From positions 90,009 through 154,008 of the forward strand of contig NZ_STGX01000005.1 in NCBI RefSeq assembly GCF_004912155.1: a stretch of 64,000 bases of DNA, written 5' to 3'. Positions 25,319 to 34,085 of the stretch are shown here, piece by piece. This DNA comes from Glycomyces paridis (GTDB lineage Bacteria > Actinomycetota > Actinomycetes > Mycobacteriales > Micromonosporaceae). Below the pieces are notes generated by a model that saw nothing but the letters and a program-made list of their open reading frames with translations, had not been told where the DNA came from and searched no databases. Numbering within the stretch: the stretch's first letter is position 1; each line of letters begins with the position of its first letter. Position numbers and translations under genes: made by a program.

Positions 25319-25903
25319 TCAGCGCCAGACGGTCCCGCGCCGGTCGTGCTCCATGAACTGCTCGATCCGCGCGGCGAGTCGCGGCGACTTCAGTTCGCGT
25401 TCGAGGAGGTACAGCGCGAGGTCGAACGCGGCGATGGGGCCGCCGCCGGCGGTGATGACGTCGCCGTCGTCCACGATGCGGGCGTCCACGACCTCGGTGT
25501 ACTCGGCGAGCTCGGCGAACGCCGGGTGGTGGGTCGTGGCGGGGCGGCCGGCGAGGAGCCCGGCGGCGCCGAGGAGCACGGCGCCGGCGCAGACCCCGCC
25601 GAGGACGAGTCCGGGCCCGGCCTCGCGGCGCGCCTCGGCGATCTGCCGCGGCACGGTCCCCTCGGCGACTGTCTCGGCGATCCAACCGCCGCAGACGAGC
25701 AGGACGTCCGTCCCGGTCGGCCGCCAGACCGGCAGGTCGGTGAAGCGGACCCCGTCGACCGCCTCGATCGTCTCGCCGGGCGTGGCGGTCACGAGCTCGG
25801 CCCGCACGTCGGCGCCGAGGCGGGCGGCGACCTTGAAGACGTGCAGGGCCATGACTGCGTCGATCTCTGCGACGCCCGCGTACATGAGGATTGCAACGCG
25901 CAT
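25319..25903 (-). CDS. DJ-1/PfpI-family protein (isonitrile-hydratase-like)
   Basis: The 194-residue protein has the DJ-1/PfpI fold: an early strand AILMYAGVAEIDAV, then the nucleophile elbow GGVCAGAVLLGAAGLLAGRPATTH with Cys near 105, and a C-terminal ITAGGGPIAAFDLALYLL. This arrangement resembles InhA-type isonitrile hydratases and the sensor half of GlxA regulators. The ATG at 25903 has GAAGGGA upstream. It is divergent from a GlxA-type regulator across tandem repeats, which suggests that the regulator controls it. The substrate is unknown. Confidence 0.85.
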   Translation of the reverse strand: MRVAILMYAGVAEIDAVMALHVFKVAARLGADVRAELVTATPGETIEAVDGVRFTDLPVWRPTGTDVLLVCGGWIAETVAEGTVPRQIAEARREAGPGLVLGGVCAGAVLLGAAGLLAGRPATTHHPAFAELAEYTEVVDARIVDDGDVITAGGGPIAAFDLALYLLERELKSPRLAARIEQFMEHDRRGTVWR

Positions 25904-25912
25904 GAGCAGTTC

Positions 25913-25944
25913 CCTTCAATAGGACTGGCCTTCAGTAGGACTGG
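25913..25944. repeat. Tandem 16-bp direct repeats in a divergent promoter
   Basis: CCTTCAATAGGACTGG (25913-25928) and CCTTCAGTAGGACTGG (25929-25944) are adjacent and match at 15 of 16 positions; a weaker third copy is at 25994-26008. AraC/GlxA-type regulators often bind direct repeats. The site lies just upstream of the DJ-1 gene's ribosome-binding site. Confidence 0.7.
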
Positions 25945-26012
25945 TCTCATCGTGGGCCCGGAGCGGCCTCGGATCGAGTGGCACGCTTGACGACTTCCGT
26001 AGGATTCGTGCC

Positions 26013-27023
26013 ATGCATGCCGTCGCGGTGCTCGCCATGGACGGGGTCGTCGGCTTCGAACTGGCGACGCCGGGCCAGGTCTTCGGATCGGCGGCGGACG
26101 CGACCGGCGCGCCGCTGTACACGGTCCGCGTGTGCGGGCCTACGCCCGAAGCGCGCGCCAGCGCCGCGGGGTCGGACCTGTTCACCATGTCGGTGCCCTT
26201 CGGCCTCGACGAACTGCGCGCCGCCGACACGATCGTGGTCCCCGCGCACGAGACGACCGCGCCGGTCCCGGCCGACGTCGCCGAGGCGATCCGCGACGCC
26301 CACCGCGAGGGCCGGCGCATCGCCTCGATCTGCACGGGCGCGGGCCTGCTCGCCGACATCGGCCTGCTCGACGGCCGCACCGCGACCACCCACTGGCGCC
26401 ACGTCGCCGAGCTGACCGGCCGGTTCCCCGACGTCCGCTTCGACGCGGACAAGCTCTACGTGGACGACCGCGGGGTCCTCACCAGCGCGGGCGTCGCCGC
26501 CGGGATCGACCTGTGCCTGCACATGGTCCGCACCGACCACGGCGCGGCGGTCGCGGCGACGGCCGCCAGGCGCATGGTCATGTCCCCGCATCGCGGCGGC
26601 GGCCAGACGCAGTTCATCGCCCACGACGACGCGGTCCTCGGCGACGGCCCGACCGCCGCCCTCATGCTCTGGATGAGCGAGCGGCTCGACCGGCCGCTGA
26701 CCCTCGCGTCGATCGCCGCCGAAGCCCGCCTCAGCGTCCGCACCCTCCACCGGCGCTTCCTCGCCTCCACCGGGGTCCCGCCGATGCAATGGCTCCTGAC
26801 CCGCCGGATCGCCAGGGCCCAAGAGCTCCTGGAGTCGACCTCACTCTCGATCGAGGAAGTCGCCCGGCACAGCGGCTTCGGCACCGCCGCAGTCCTGCGC
26901 GAGCACTTCCGCCGCCGCTTCGCGACCACCCCAACGGCCTACCGCCGACGCTTCACCGTGAACGGCACCGACGAGACCCGCGGCGTGTTCCACCGCAACG
27001 GGACGCGTGGTCGGCGGTCCTAA
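26013..27023 (+). CDS. GlxA-family AraC transcriptional regulator
   Basis: This 336-residue regulator joins an N-terminal DJ-1/PfpI-like domain (AVAVLAMDGVVGFELATPG, IASICTGAGLLADIGLLDGR, TTHWRH) with a C-terminal AraC DNA-binding domain (LTLASIAAEARLSVRTLHRRF, SIEEVARHSGFGTAAVLREHFRRRF). GlxA-type proteins respond to small nitrogenous or aldehyde metabolites in characterised cases. TAGGAT ends seven bases before the ATG, consistent with a leaderless message. It is divergent from the DJ-1 gene, and its stop overlaps the convergent Nif3 gene by four bases. Confidence 0.9.
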   Translation: MHAVAVLAMDGVVGFELATPGQVFGSAADATGAPLYTVRVCGPTPEARASAAGSDLFTMSVPFGLDELRAADTIVVPAHETTAPVPADVAEAIRDAHREGRRIASICTGAGLLADIGLLDGRTATTHWRHVAELTGRFPDVRFDADKLYVDDRGVLTSAGVAAGIDLCLHMVRTDHGAAVAATAARRMVMSPHRGGGQTQFIAHDDAVLGDGPTAALMLWMSERLDRPLTLASIAAEARLSVRTLHRRFLASTGVPPMQWLLTRRIARAQELLESTSLSIEEVARHSGFGTAAVLREHFRRRFATTPTAYRRRFTVNGTDETRGVFHRNGTRGRRS

Positions 27024-27820
27024 GCGGTGCGGAAGGGGTCGGCGGTGGGGATGAAGGCGACGGGGAGGGCGGGCAGGAGGTCGGCGAGGCGGTCGGCCGT
27101 GTCGGACATGCCCTGCTGTTCGGAGGGCACGTGCCCGATGACGATGAGGCCCTTGGCGAGTCCGGCGCTGACGGCGTCGGCGGCGTAGGCGGCGGTCTCC
27201 CATTCGTTCGACTCGCCGATGAGGAGCACGTCGACGTCGGGGTCGGCGAGCACGGTGCGGTTCTTCTCGAAGCCCCAGAAGCCGGGCTGGATGCCGGCGA
27301 CGGAGACGGGCAGGTCGGGGTCGCCGATGTAGCGGAGGGCGCCGGCGCCGAGCGCCTTGGACGCGTGGTCGGCGAGCGCGCCGAGGGTCGTGGCGGGGAG
27401 GTCGAAGGTCGTCGGCCGGTCGGCGCGCTCGAAACCGTGCCAGCCCAGGGCGTGTGCGGCTCCGGCGACGATGCGGTCGGGGCGCGTGTCGTGCACCGCG
27501 TCGTGGAGGCGTCGCACGACCAGGCGGTGCTCGGCGATGAAGGCCGCCTTCGCGGCATGGACCGGGTCGGCCTCGGCCGCGAGCATCGCGGTCCATTCCT
27601 CACGGTGGTTGAAGAACAGCGGTTCATGCGTCACGACGAGGTCGAGTCCTTGCGCGACGGCGCGTTGCAGCACCTCGAGCGTCGCCATCATGGTGAACGC
27701 GACGCCGTGGACCTCCTGTTCCGGGTCACCGGCGAGGAACTCGTCCACCGTCGTCTCCCGCCGCGGCACGCCGAGGTGCGCGTCGATCAGTTCCACCACG
27801 TCCTGCGCCGTCGTAACCAC
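27020..27820 (-). CDS. Nif3-like dinuclear metal centre protein
   Basis: The 266-residue protein shows the Nif3/DUF34 pattern of conserved metal ligands: VVTHEPLFF (His, Glu) in the N-terminal lobe, RLHDAVHDTRPD (His, Asp) in the middle, and GHVPSEQQGM (His, Glu) near the C-terminus. The family binds two metal ions and is linked to NAD or GTP-cyclohydrolase-related chemistry, with an unsettled function. This is a divergent member with TVDEFLAGDPEQEVHGVAFTMMAT at the N-terminus. The GTG at 27820 is preceded by AGAAGGG. It has no operon partner. Confidence 0.8.
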   Translation of the reverse strand: MVTTAQDVVELIDAHLGVPRRETTVDEFLAGDPEQEVHGVAFTMMATLEVLQRAVAQGLDLVVTHEPLFFNHREEWTAMLAAEADPVHAAKAAFIAEHRLVVRRLHDAVHDTRPDRIVAGAAHALGWHGFERADRPTTFDLPATTLGALADHASKALGAGALRYIGDPDLPVSVAGIQPGFWGFEKNRTVLADPDVDVLLIGESNEWETAAYAADAVSAGLAKGLIVIGHVPSEQQGMSDTADRLADLLPALPVAFIPTADPFRTA

Positions 27821-27908
27821 GTGAGCACCCTTCTGTTCATCAGCGTCGCGGATCGCCCGCTTCGGCCAAGACTAGCCAAGGCGAGGGATCGGTCGCTCGA
27901 TCCGCGAA

Positions 27909-27938
27909 GCGCCCCGGGCCCGGCAGGGTCCGGGGCGC
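27909..27938. terminator. Intrinsic terminator of the esterase gene
   Basis: Thirteen-base arms (27909-27921 and 27926-27938) with one mismatch enclose a four-base loop, eight bases beyond the stop of the minus-strand gene at 27946. Confidence 0.7.
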
Positions 27939-27945
27939 CCTCGGT

Positions 27946-29271
27946 TCAGGTCAGCAGCACGCTGGGCGTGGTGCGGCGCAGGTGGACGATCGCGTCGAAG
28001 GTCGCCGCGAGGGAACCGGTCGTCATGACGTAGTCGTCGGCGCTCTCGCCGTCCTGGTAGACGGGGTGGACCATGCGCACCGAGGTCGGGGCCGCCAACC
28101 AGTCGCGGACCGGTCGGGGCGCGCGGAGGCGCAGGTCGATGAGGTAGTCGTCCTCGCACGCCTCGCCGAGTTCGGCGTCCAGCAGGCCGGGGCCGGGCGG
28201 GGCGACGGCGACCGGGACGACCGGGTACCAGCGGCTGTTGACCTCGCCCTCGTGGAAGACGGTGCCGACCGAGACGTACTCGCGGCCGATGCGCTCGCGC
28301 AGGTGCCCGCCCGCGTAGGTGAACTCGGTGGTCTCGCCGGGAAGCGAGTAGACGGTGGACGGTGCGGCGGCGGTGTGGGCGTTGGCGGCCCAGTACGCGA
28401 TGCGGCCGCCGACCTGGCGCCGCCACCACTCGATCGTGTCCGCGATGAAGACTTCGCGGCCCGGCCGCGGCGCGGGGCCGAGGATCGCGTAGTACTCGTG
28501 CCAGGCGGCGACGGTGCGGGCGTGCTGGGCGGCGAGCTCGCGGTCCTTCGAATCGGGCAGGTCCGCGACGAGGTCGAGGACGGCCTGGGCGTGTCCGATG
28601 AGGTCGACGCGCTCGGCCTCGCCGAGCTGCTGGTACCAGTAGATGTGCCCGGGACCGGTGGGGCGGATCGGGTCGAGGTGTCCCGCCAGTTCCGCGGCGC
28701 GGTCGGGGGAGACGGCGGCGACGTGGTCGGTGATCGCGGTGAAGCTCGCCTCGCGCAGCGTCAGCAGGTCCGCGCCGAGGAACCGCACCTCGTCCCCGGG
28801 GTGGTCCGCGTTGAACCCGCGCACCCATTCGATGACGTCGAGGATCTCCTGGGTCTGCCACAGCTGGGAGGACAGGTCGGTCGCCAGTTCGCGGGCGTCG
28901 CCCTCGCCGGTGACGGCGTAGCGGTCGACGGCGAGGCCGTGCGCGAAGTCCAACTCGAAGGCGAGCGTGCGGAATCCCATGCGCTCCACGAGGTACCGCA
29001 CGATCTTGTGCTTGACGCGGAACTGCTCGTGCGAGCCGTGGGTCCACTCGCCGATCCCGACGACCTCGGCGTCCCGTGCGATGCGGCGCAACGCGTCGAG
29101 GTCGTCGAGCGGCGAGGCCGGGTCGGTCGAGTCGATGCGCGCGGCGTGGCGGTCGATCCAGTCGGTGATCGGTGCGCTCGCCCCGGCGGGCGAGGCGACG
29201 GCGGTGGAGGCGAGGGCGGCGACCGCGGCGAGTCCGAGGAGGCTCCTGCGGTTGAAGACGTTGTCGATCAT
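27946..29271 (-). CDS. Secreted erythromycin-esterase family protein
   Basis: The 441-residue protein has a Tat-like signal peptide (NRRSLLGLAAVAALASTAVA; cleavage near ASA). The EreA/B superfamily core follows: VVGIGEWTHGSHEQFRVKH, TLAFELDFAHG, FLGADLLT and YWAANAHT, with His and Glu residues of the proposed active site. Ere enzymes hydrolyse macrolide lactones inside the cell. This one appears exported, so macrolide inactivation is uncertain; another ester or succinoglycan-type target is possible. I chose the ATG at 29271, which places the signal at the N-terminus. A terminator follows. Confidence 0.85.
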   Translation of the reverse strand: MIDNVFNRRSLLGLAAVAALASTAVASPAGASAPITDWIDRHAARIDSTDPASPLDDLDALRRIARDAEVVGIGEWTHGSHEQFRVKHKIVRYLVERMGFRTLAFELDFAHGLAVDRYAVTGEGDARELATDLSSQLWQTQEILDVIEWVRGFNADHPGDEVRFLGADLLTLREASFTAITDHVAAVSPDRAAELAGHLDPIRPTGPGHIYWYQQLGEAERVDLIGHAQAVLDLVADLPDSKDRELAAQHARTVAAWHEYYAILGPAPRPGREVFIADTIEWWRRQVGGRIAYWAANAHTAAAPSTVYSLPGETTEFTYAGGHLRERIGREYVSVGTVFHEGEVNSRWYPVVPVAVAPPGPGLLDAELGEACEDDYLIDLRLRAPRPVRDWLAAPTSVRMVHPVYQDGESADDYVMTTGSLAATFDAIVHLRRTTPSVLLT

Positions 29272-29399
29272 CGGTCCGGCTCCGAATCGGTTCGGTGAAG
29301 TGTGATGCCTCCGATCCTGTCGGGCCTCGGCGCCGAGGCCCATACGCCGCAGCTCGCGATCGGGCTACGCGAAGCGGCGTAGGCGCGGGAGGGCGTCAA

Positions 29400-29491
29400 C
29401 GCTCCCATTTCAAGCGCTGGAGGCGTTTACATTTCGGGCATATCCCGTTATATTCGTATTTATCAATGCCTATATCTATGGGAGCGATACT
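29400..29491 (+). promoter_or_regulatory. AT-rich LPMO promoter with inverted CGCTCCCAT half-sites
   Basis: CGCTCCCAT (29400-29408) and its exact complement ATGGGAGCG (29478-29486) flank an AT-rich stretch just before the LPMO start. Both half-sites resemble one arm of the Streptomyces CebR operator (TGGGAGCGCTCCCA), though no full site is present. A second pair, GGCAT/ATGCC, lies between at 29437-29470. Confidence 0.45.
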
Positions 29492-30154
29492 ATGCTCGGA
29501 CCGAGAAGACACCGCTCAAGAAGAGTCCTCCTCGCCCTCGCGGCGGTGGTCATGGCCGCCGCGTCGGCGCTGTTCTTCACCGCCTCCAGCGCCTCGGCGC
29601 ACGGCACCGCCACCTCCCCTGCCGCGCGGCAGTACAGCTGCTGGGAACGCTGGGGCGGCGACCACGTGAATCCGGACATGGCCACCGAAGACCCCATGTG
29701 CTACCAGGCCTTCCAGACCAACCCCAACACCATGTGGAGCTGGATGAGCCTGCTGCGCGAGGGCATGGCCGGCCAGCACGAGGAGCTCATCCCCGACAAC
29801 CAGCTCTGCTCCGGCGGCAACCCCGAGTACACCTCGCTCGACGTACCCGGCAACTGGCACACCACCCCGCTCGCCAACAACTTCAACCTCCACTACGAGG
29901 ACCAGGCGAGGCACGGCGCCGACTACTACTGGGTCTACGTCACCAAGCAGGGCTACGACGCCACCACCGACGCCCTCGACTGGGCCGACCTCGAACGCGT
30001 CGTCGAGACCGGCGTGTACCAGCCTGGCGAGTCGGTCGACATCCCCGTCAGCGCACCCGGCCGCACCGGGCACCACGTCGTCTACGTCGTCTGGCAGGCC
30101 AGCCACTTCGACCAGACGTTCTACTCCTGCTCCGACGTGACCTTCGGCGGTTAG
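29492..30154 (+). CDS. Lytic polysaccharide monooxygenase, AA10 family
   Basis: The 220-residue secreted protein has a basic signal peptide (RRVLLALAAVVMAAASALFF) cleaved before His37, which becomes the N-terminal His of the copper histidine brace (AHGTATSPAARQY). The second brace His is probably in NNFNLHYED or GNWHTTPL; the core ends FDQTFYSCSDVTFGG. AA10 enzymes oxidatively cleave crystalline chitin or cellulose. It is a single domain without a carbohydrate-binding module, and substrate specificity is not clear by eye. It stands alone with its own AT-rich control region. Confidence 0.94.
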   Translation: MLGPRRHRSRRVLLALAAVVMAAASALFFTASSASAHGTATSPAARQYSCWERWGGDHVNPDMATEDPMCYQAFQTNPNTMWSWMSLLREGMAGQHEELIPDNQLCSGGNPEYTSLDVPGNWHTTPLANNFNLHYEDQARHGADYYWVYVTKQGYDATTDALDWADLERVVETGVYQPGESVDIPVSAPGRTGHHVVYVVWQASHFDQTFYSCSDVTFGG

Positions 30155-30235
30155 CCGAGGGCACCAGCGGGTCCGGCCGGGGCGGCGCGAGGTCGCCGTC
30201 CCGGTCGGCTCGGACCGGCCGGATTCGATCGGGGA

Positions 30236-31069
30236 CTACTCGGGCGGTCGCCGGTACTGCCGGCGATAGGCGGCGGGCGGGACGCCGCATTCGGTCGTGA
30301 ACGCGGAGTAGAAGCGGCTCACCGAGGCGAAGCCCGATGCCGACGCGACCGCGCCTATCGGCAGGTCGGTGGTGACGAGCAGGCGGCGGCCCTCGGCGAG
30401 TCGGCAGCGGGTCAGGTAGTCGATGATCGTGGTGCGCACGATCTTGCGGAAGTGGGTCATCGCGTAGTTGGGGTGGAGGCGGGCGGCGGCGGCGACGTCG
30501 GCCACGGTCAGCGGCTCGCGGAAGTGCGCGGCGAGGTGCCGCACCATCGCGACGACGTGGCGGAGGGCCGGATCGCCCCCTTCGTACTCCGGTGCGGGCT
30601 CCTGCGGCGCGTCGAGCGCGAGCCGGCGCACGCGGGCCTCGACCTCGAGCAGCAGGATGCGGCGGCGCTCGGGGTGCGCGCTGTCCAGGTCGGCGGCCCA
30701 CTGCGTGAAAGCGGCGGGGTCGGACTCCCTTGCGGCCGAAGGCGGAGCGATGAGCGGTCTCCCGGAGAGGAGCCGTCCGACGAGCGCGGTCGGCAGCCCC
30801 CAGCCGAGGAACGTCACGAACGGCACGTGGACCCAGTGCGTCCGCGTCGCGGAGTTCGCGACGAGCTGGTGCGGGACGGCGGCCCAGAACGCCGCCACCG
30901 AGCCGGGCCCGATCTCGACGGTCTCACCGCCGAACAGGTAGAGCATGGTGCCGCCTTCGGCGACGAAGTTGATCTCCAGGTCGTCGTGCTGGTGGGCGGT
31001 GTCCATGAGGACCGGGCGCCCGGCCCAGCCCACCAGCGCGGGCGGCGCGATCTCGATCTGAGGATGCAA
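30236..31069 (-). CDS. AraC-family transcriptional regulator
   Basis: This 277-residue regulator has an N-terminal cupin sensor (QHDDLEINFVAEGGTMLYLFGG, EIGPGSVAAFWAAVPHQ) and a C-terminal double helix-turn-helix (PLTVADVAAAARLHPNYAMTHFRK, IGAVASASGFASVSRFYSAFT). The arrangement is that of AraC-type regulators of sugar metabolism. The start is a TTG at 31069; a stop lies in frame just upstream. It is divergent from a Gfo/Idh/MocA oxidoreductase gene, which it probably regulates in response to the same sugar. Confidence 0.9.
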   Translation of the reverse strand: MHPQIEIAPPALVGWAGRPVLMDTAHQHDDLEINFVAEGGTMLYLFGGETVEIGPGSVAAFWAAVPHQLVANSATRTHWVHVPFVTFLGWGLPTALVGRLLSGRPLIAPPSAARESDPAAFTQWAADLDSAHPERRRILLLEVEARVRRLALDAPQEPAPEYEGGDPALRHVVAMVRHLAAHFREPLTVADVAAAARLHPNYAMTHFRKIVRTTIIDYLTRCRLAEGRRLLVTTDLPIGAVASASGFASVSRFYSAFTTECGVPPAAYRRQYRRPPE

Positions 31070-31175
31070 GAAACAGTCGCTCTTTTCAGTGAAGACTTCT
31101 CTGATCGGAATCTATACCGTGGTGCCGCAGCGGCCGGCACCGGCCGCGATCCACCGCATGGCACAAGGAGCCGTC

Positions 31176-32378
31176 TTGTTCTCTCTCGGTATCGTCGGCG
31201 CCGGGCAGTTCTCCGGCGCGTTCGCGAAACTGTTCAACGCCCACCCCGGAGTCTCCCGGGTCACCGTCACCGACCTCCTCCCCGACCGCTCCGCGGCCCT
31301 CGTCCGCGAGCTCGGCCTGGCGGGCGTGGAGGCGGACTTCGACGCGATGCTCGCCTCCGACGTCGACGCCGTCGCGATCTTCACGCAGCGATGGACGCAC
31401 GGGCCGCTCGTGGTGCGGGCCCTGCGCGCGGGAAAGCACGTCTATTCGTCGGTGCCGATGGCCTTCACGGCCGAGGAGATCGCCGCGATCGTCGACGCGG
31501 TCGAGGAGACCGGCCTGACCTACATGATGGGCGAGACCAGCCACTACCATCCGGTGACCGTGCTCGCGCGGCAGAAGGCCGCCGAGGACGCGTTCGGGCG
31601 GCTGTTCTACGCCGAGGGCGACTACGTGCACGACATGGACCACGGGTTCTACGCCGCGTACCAGTACAGCGGCGGGGCCGACTGGAAGCGCACCGCCAGC
31701 TTCCCGCCGATGAAGTACCCGACCCACGCGATCGGCGGCGTGCTCGGGGCGTGGAGGACGCACGCGGTGAGCGTGAGCGCCATCGGCGTGCCGGACCTTC
31801 GCGGCGACGGCGTGTTCGACAGGTCGGTGAGCATGTTCGGCAACGACTTCTCCAACGCCACCGCGCTGTTCGAGACCGCTGACGGCGGCAGTATGCGCAC
31901 CAACGAGTTCCGGCGGGTGGGCCTCGGTCAATGGATCCCCGAATCGCGGTTCACCTTCTACGGGACCGAGGGCATTCTGGAGCAGGGCTCCCACGCCACC
32001 CTCTGGCACAAGCGATCGGAGCCGCTGGTCGACTGCACCGAGCTGGTGCGGCCCGGCTCGGCGACCGGCGCGGACGACCCAGTGCTGGCCAATGTGGACC
32101 CGGCGCTGCACGACTCGTTCATCTCCGGCCACGCCCCGGTGCACGACACCTCGGGCCTCCCGGTCGAGTTCAAGGGACTCGGCAACGGGCACATGGGGAG
32201 CCATCAGCTCCTCGCGCACGACTTCGTGACCGCCGTCGAGCAGGGCACGCTGCCGCCGGTCAACGCCTGGGTCGCCGCCCGGTACACCCTTCCGGGCCTG
32301 GTGGCGCACGAGTCCGCGCTCAGCGGCGGCGAACGGCTGACGATCGACGACTTCGGCGACGCCCCCGGGTCGGAGTGA
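31176..32378 (+). CDS. Gfo/Idh/MocA-family NAD(P)-dependent oxidoreductase
   Basis: The 400-residue protein has an N-terminal Rossmann fold (SLGIVGAGQFSGAFAK), then GKHVYSSVPMAFTAEEI with the family's active-site region. A long C-terminal sheet domain includes the substrate-site stretch KYPTHAIGGVLG. The family oxidises or epimerises sugars and cyclitols using NAD(P). I favour the TTG at 31176, five bases after AAGGAG; an ATG at 31158 is the alternative. The divergent AraC gene is the likely regulator. The substrate is unknown. Confidence 0.88.
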   Translation: MFSLGIVGAGQFSGAFAKLFNAHPGVSRVTVTDLLPDRSAALVRELGLAGVEADFDAMLASDVDAVAIFTQRWTHGPLVVRALRAGKHVYSSVPMAFTAEEIAAIVDAVEETGLTYMMGETSHYHPVTVLARQKAAEDAFGRLFYAEGDYVHDMDHGFYAAYQYSGGADWKRTASFPPMKYPTHAIGGVLGAWRTHAVSVSAIGVPDLRGDGVFDRSVSMFGNDFSNATALFETADGGSMRTNEFRRVGLGQWIPESRFTFYGTEGILEQGSHATLWHKRSEPLVDCTELVRPGSATGADDPVLANVDPALHDSFISGHAPVHDTSGLPVEFKGLGNGHMGSHQLLAHDFVTAVEQGTLPPVNAWVAARYTLPGLVAHESALSGGERLTIDDFGDAPGSE

Positions 32379-32432
32379 CCTCCGAGGTCGCCGCCAGGCC
32401 GCATCGCGACGATGACGGCGCGGGGCTGCGTC

Positions 32433-33938
32433 TCAGTCGACGGTGACGGTGACGCTGTGGAGGCCGGTGGCGCCGTCGGGGATGACGCCCTGCACGTCGC
32501 TGGTCTGCACGTCTCCCTCACCGTCGGTGGCGCGCACGGTGAGGGTGTGCTCGCCGGAGGGAGCGTCCCATTCGTAGCGCCATTGCCGCCAGGTGTCGCC
32601 GGTGGCGACATCGGACAGTTCGCACGGGAGCCATTCATTATTGTCGATGCGGAGGTCGACGGCGGCGATGCCGCGGTGCTGCGCCCAGGCGACCCCGGCG
32701 ACCGTGACGGTCCCGCTGTTCGCTTTGGAGCGGGGCGTGTCGATGCGCGACTGCGTCTTGATGGGGCGCGGGGTGGACCAGCCGCGGGTGATCCAGTAGG
32801 CGTCGTAGGCGTCGAAGGTGGTCAGTTCGAGTTCGGTGAGCCACTTGGTGGCCGAGACGTACCCGTACAGGCCGGGTATGACGAGCCGGGCGGGCCAGCC
32901 GTGGTCGATCGGGAGCCCTTCGCCGTTCATGCCGATGGCGATGAGCGCGTCGCGTCCGTCGAAGACCAGTTCGGTCGGGGTGCCCGCGGTCCACCCGTCC
33001 GCCGAGCGGGAGACGAGCTGGTCGGCGCCGGGGTTCGGGCCGGCTTCGGCGAGGAGGTCGGCGAGGGGGACGCCGAGCCAGCGGGCGTTGCCGACCAGGT
33101 CGCCGCCGACCGGGTTGGACACGCACGCCAGCGTGATGTCCCGTTCGACGAGTTCGCGTCCGAGGAGGTCCTCGAACGTGTAGGTGCGTGGGGTGTCGAC
33201 CATGCCGTGGACGCGTAGCGACCAGGTGTCGACGTCGACGCGGGGGACGGTGATGGCGGTGTCGATGCGGTAGAACTCGCCGTTGGGCACCCGGTACGGG
33301 GACAGGCCCTCGACGTCGAAGTCGGCTCCGGGCCCCGGGTCGGGGGCCGGGACGTCGGGTGTGGGCAGGTCGAAGGCGTCGCGGTCGGCCTCGATCCCGG
33401 CCGGGCCCGAGCGTCCGGCCCACCACGAGGCGCCGAGCGCGGCCGCGCCGACGCCGCCGAGAACCATCAAGAACGCCCGCCGCGCACCGGACTCGGCGTT
33501 CTCGCTCTTGCGGTCCCACCATTCCAGTCCTGCGAGCGCGAGCGCTCCGGCGAGGACCGAGGGCACCGCCGCGGCGAGGCCCAGACCCGGTCGCGTGGCG
33601 GCGGCCGCGGCGCCGAGTGCCGCGAGCACGACCACGGCCGCGCGGGCAGGCCACGGGCGGCGGCGCCACAGGACGCCGACGGCGGCTCCGGCCGCCGCGA
33701 CCCCGATGCCCAGACCGGTGATGAGCAGTGGCTTGTCGGCGGTGCCGACCAGGTCGATGAACCAGTGCGACACTTCGAGCGGCACGACGGCGATGACGGC
33801 GTCGCTCAGCGCCGACAAGGGCGCGGCGCGGGGTTCGGTCAAGGCGGCGGCGAAGTGGCCGACCGCGAGTCCGGCGAGGGTCGCGAGGAGCCCGGCCGCG
33901 GCCCATGCGCGCGGTGAGGCTGAGTCCGTTGCGTTCAC
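32433..33938 (-). CDS. Membrane-anchored sulfite-oxidase-like molybdopterin enzyme
   Basis: This 501-residue protein has about four to five N-terminal helices (residues ~12-165), then an external linker and an oxidoreductase molybdopterin domain (about 215-390). The domain contains the cofactor-ligating Cys in DITLACVSNPVGGDLVGNARW. A C-terminal Ig-like dimerisation domain closes it (VTVAGVAWAQHRGIAAVDLRID, WRQWRYEWDAPSGEHTL). Fusion of helices to a sulfite-oxidase fold is known in actinobacteria; the substrate is unknown. The GTG at 33938 is the best start, with AAGAGG directly before it. Confidence 0.88.
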   Translation of the reverse strand: MNATDSASPRAWAAAGLLATLAGLAVGHFAAALTEPRAAPLSALSDAVIAVVPLEVSHWFIDLVGTADKPLLITGLGIGVAAAGAAVGVLWRRRPWPARAAVVVLAALGAAAAATRPGLGLAAAVPSVLAGALALAGLEWWDRKSENAESGARRAFLMVLGGVGAAALGASWWAGRSGPAGIEADRDAFDLPTPDVPAPDPGPGADFDVEGLSPYRVPNGEFYRIDTAITVPRVDVDTWSLRVHGMVDTPRTYTFEDLLGRELVERDITLACVSNPVGGDLVGNARWLGVPLADLLAEAGPNPGADQLVSRSADGWTAGTPTELVFDGRDALIAIGMNGEGLPIDHGWPARLVIPGLYGYVSATKWLTELELTTFDAYDAYWITRGWSTPRPIKTQSRIDTPRSKANSGTVTVAGVAWAQHRGIAAVDLRIDNNEWLPCELSDVATGDTWRQWRYEWDAPSGEHTLTVRATDGEGDVQTSDVQGVIPDGATGLHSVTVTVD

Positions 33939-34030
33939 CTCTTGATCATCGTCCTTCGGAGGGCCGCATGTCCTCCGGTGGCGCTTACGATCTGCTAAAC
34001 AAGCGAGCCGGTCCCCGGCGACCGCGCGGG

Positions 34031-34085
34031 TGCGGGTTGCCAGGTTGGGATTCGAACCCACACGCCTTCGGCCGCCCGCGCGTCG
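34031..34085 (-). other. tRNA 3'-half-like fragment (possible att-site remnant)
   Basis: Read on the minus strand, the stretch contains a variable-arm-like GGCCGAAGGC, then GTGGGTTCGAATCCC, which has the T-loop signature TTCGAAT. The T-stem is imperfect (one mismatch). No D-arm, anticodon arm or matching 5' acceptor (TGCCAGG expected) was found within ~150 bases upstream. It therefore looks like the 3' end of a leucine/serine-type tRNA, as is left at integration sites, not a working gene. The ~290-base gap (33939-34229) holds nothing else I can name. Confidence 0.4.

Noticed and set aside
27946-29271. Macrolide resistance gene ereA
   Set aside because: The family matches, but an export signal and distant sequence make a resistance function uncertain, so no gene symbol was given.
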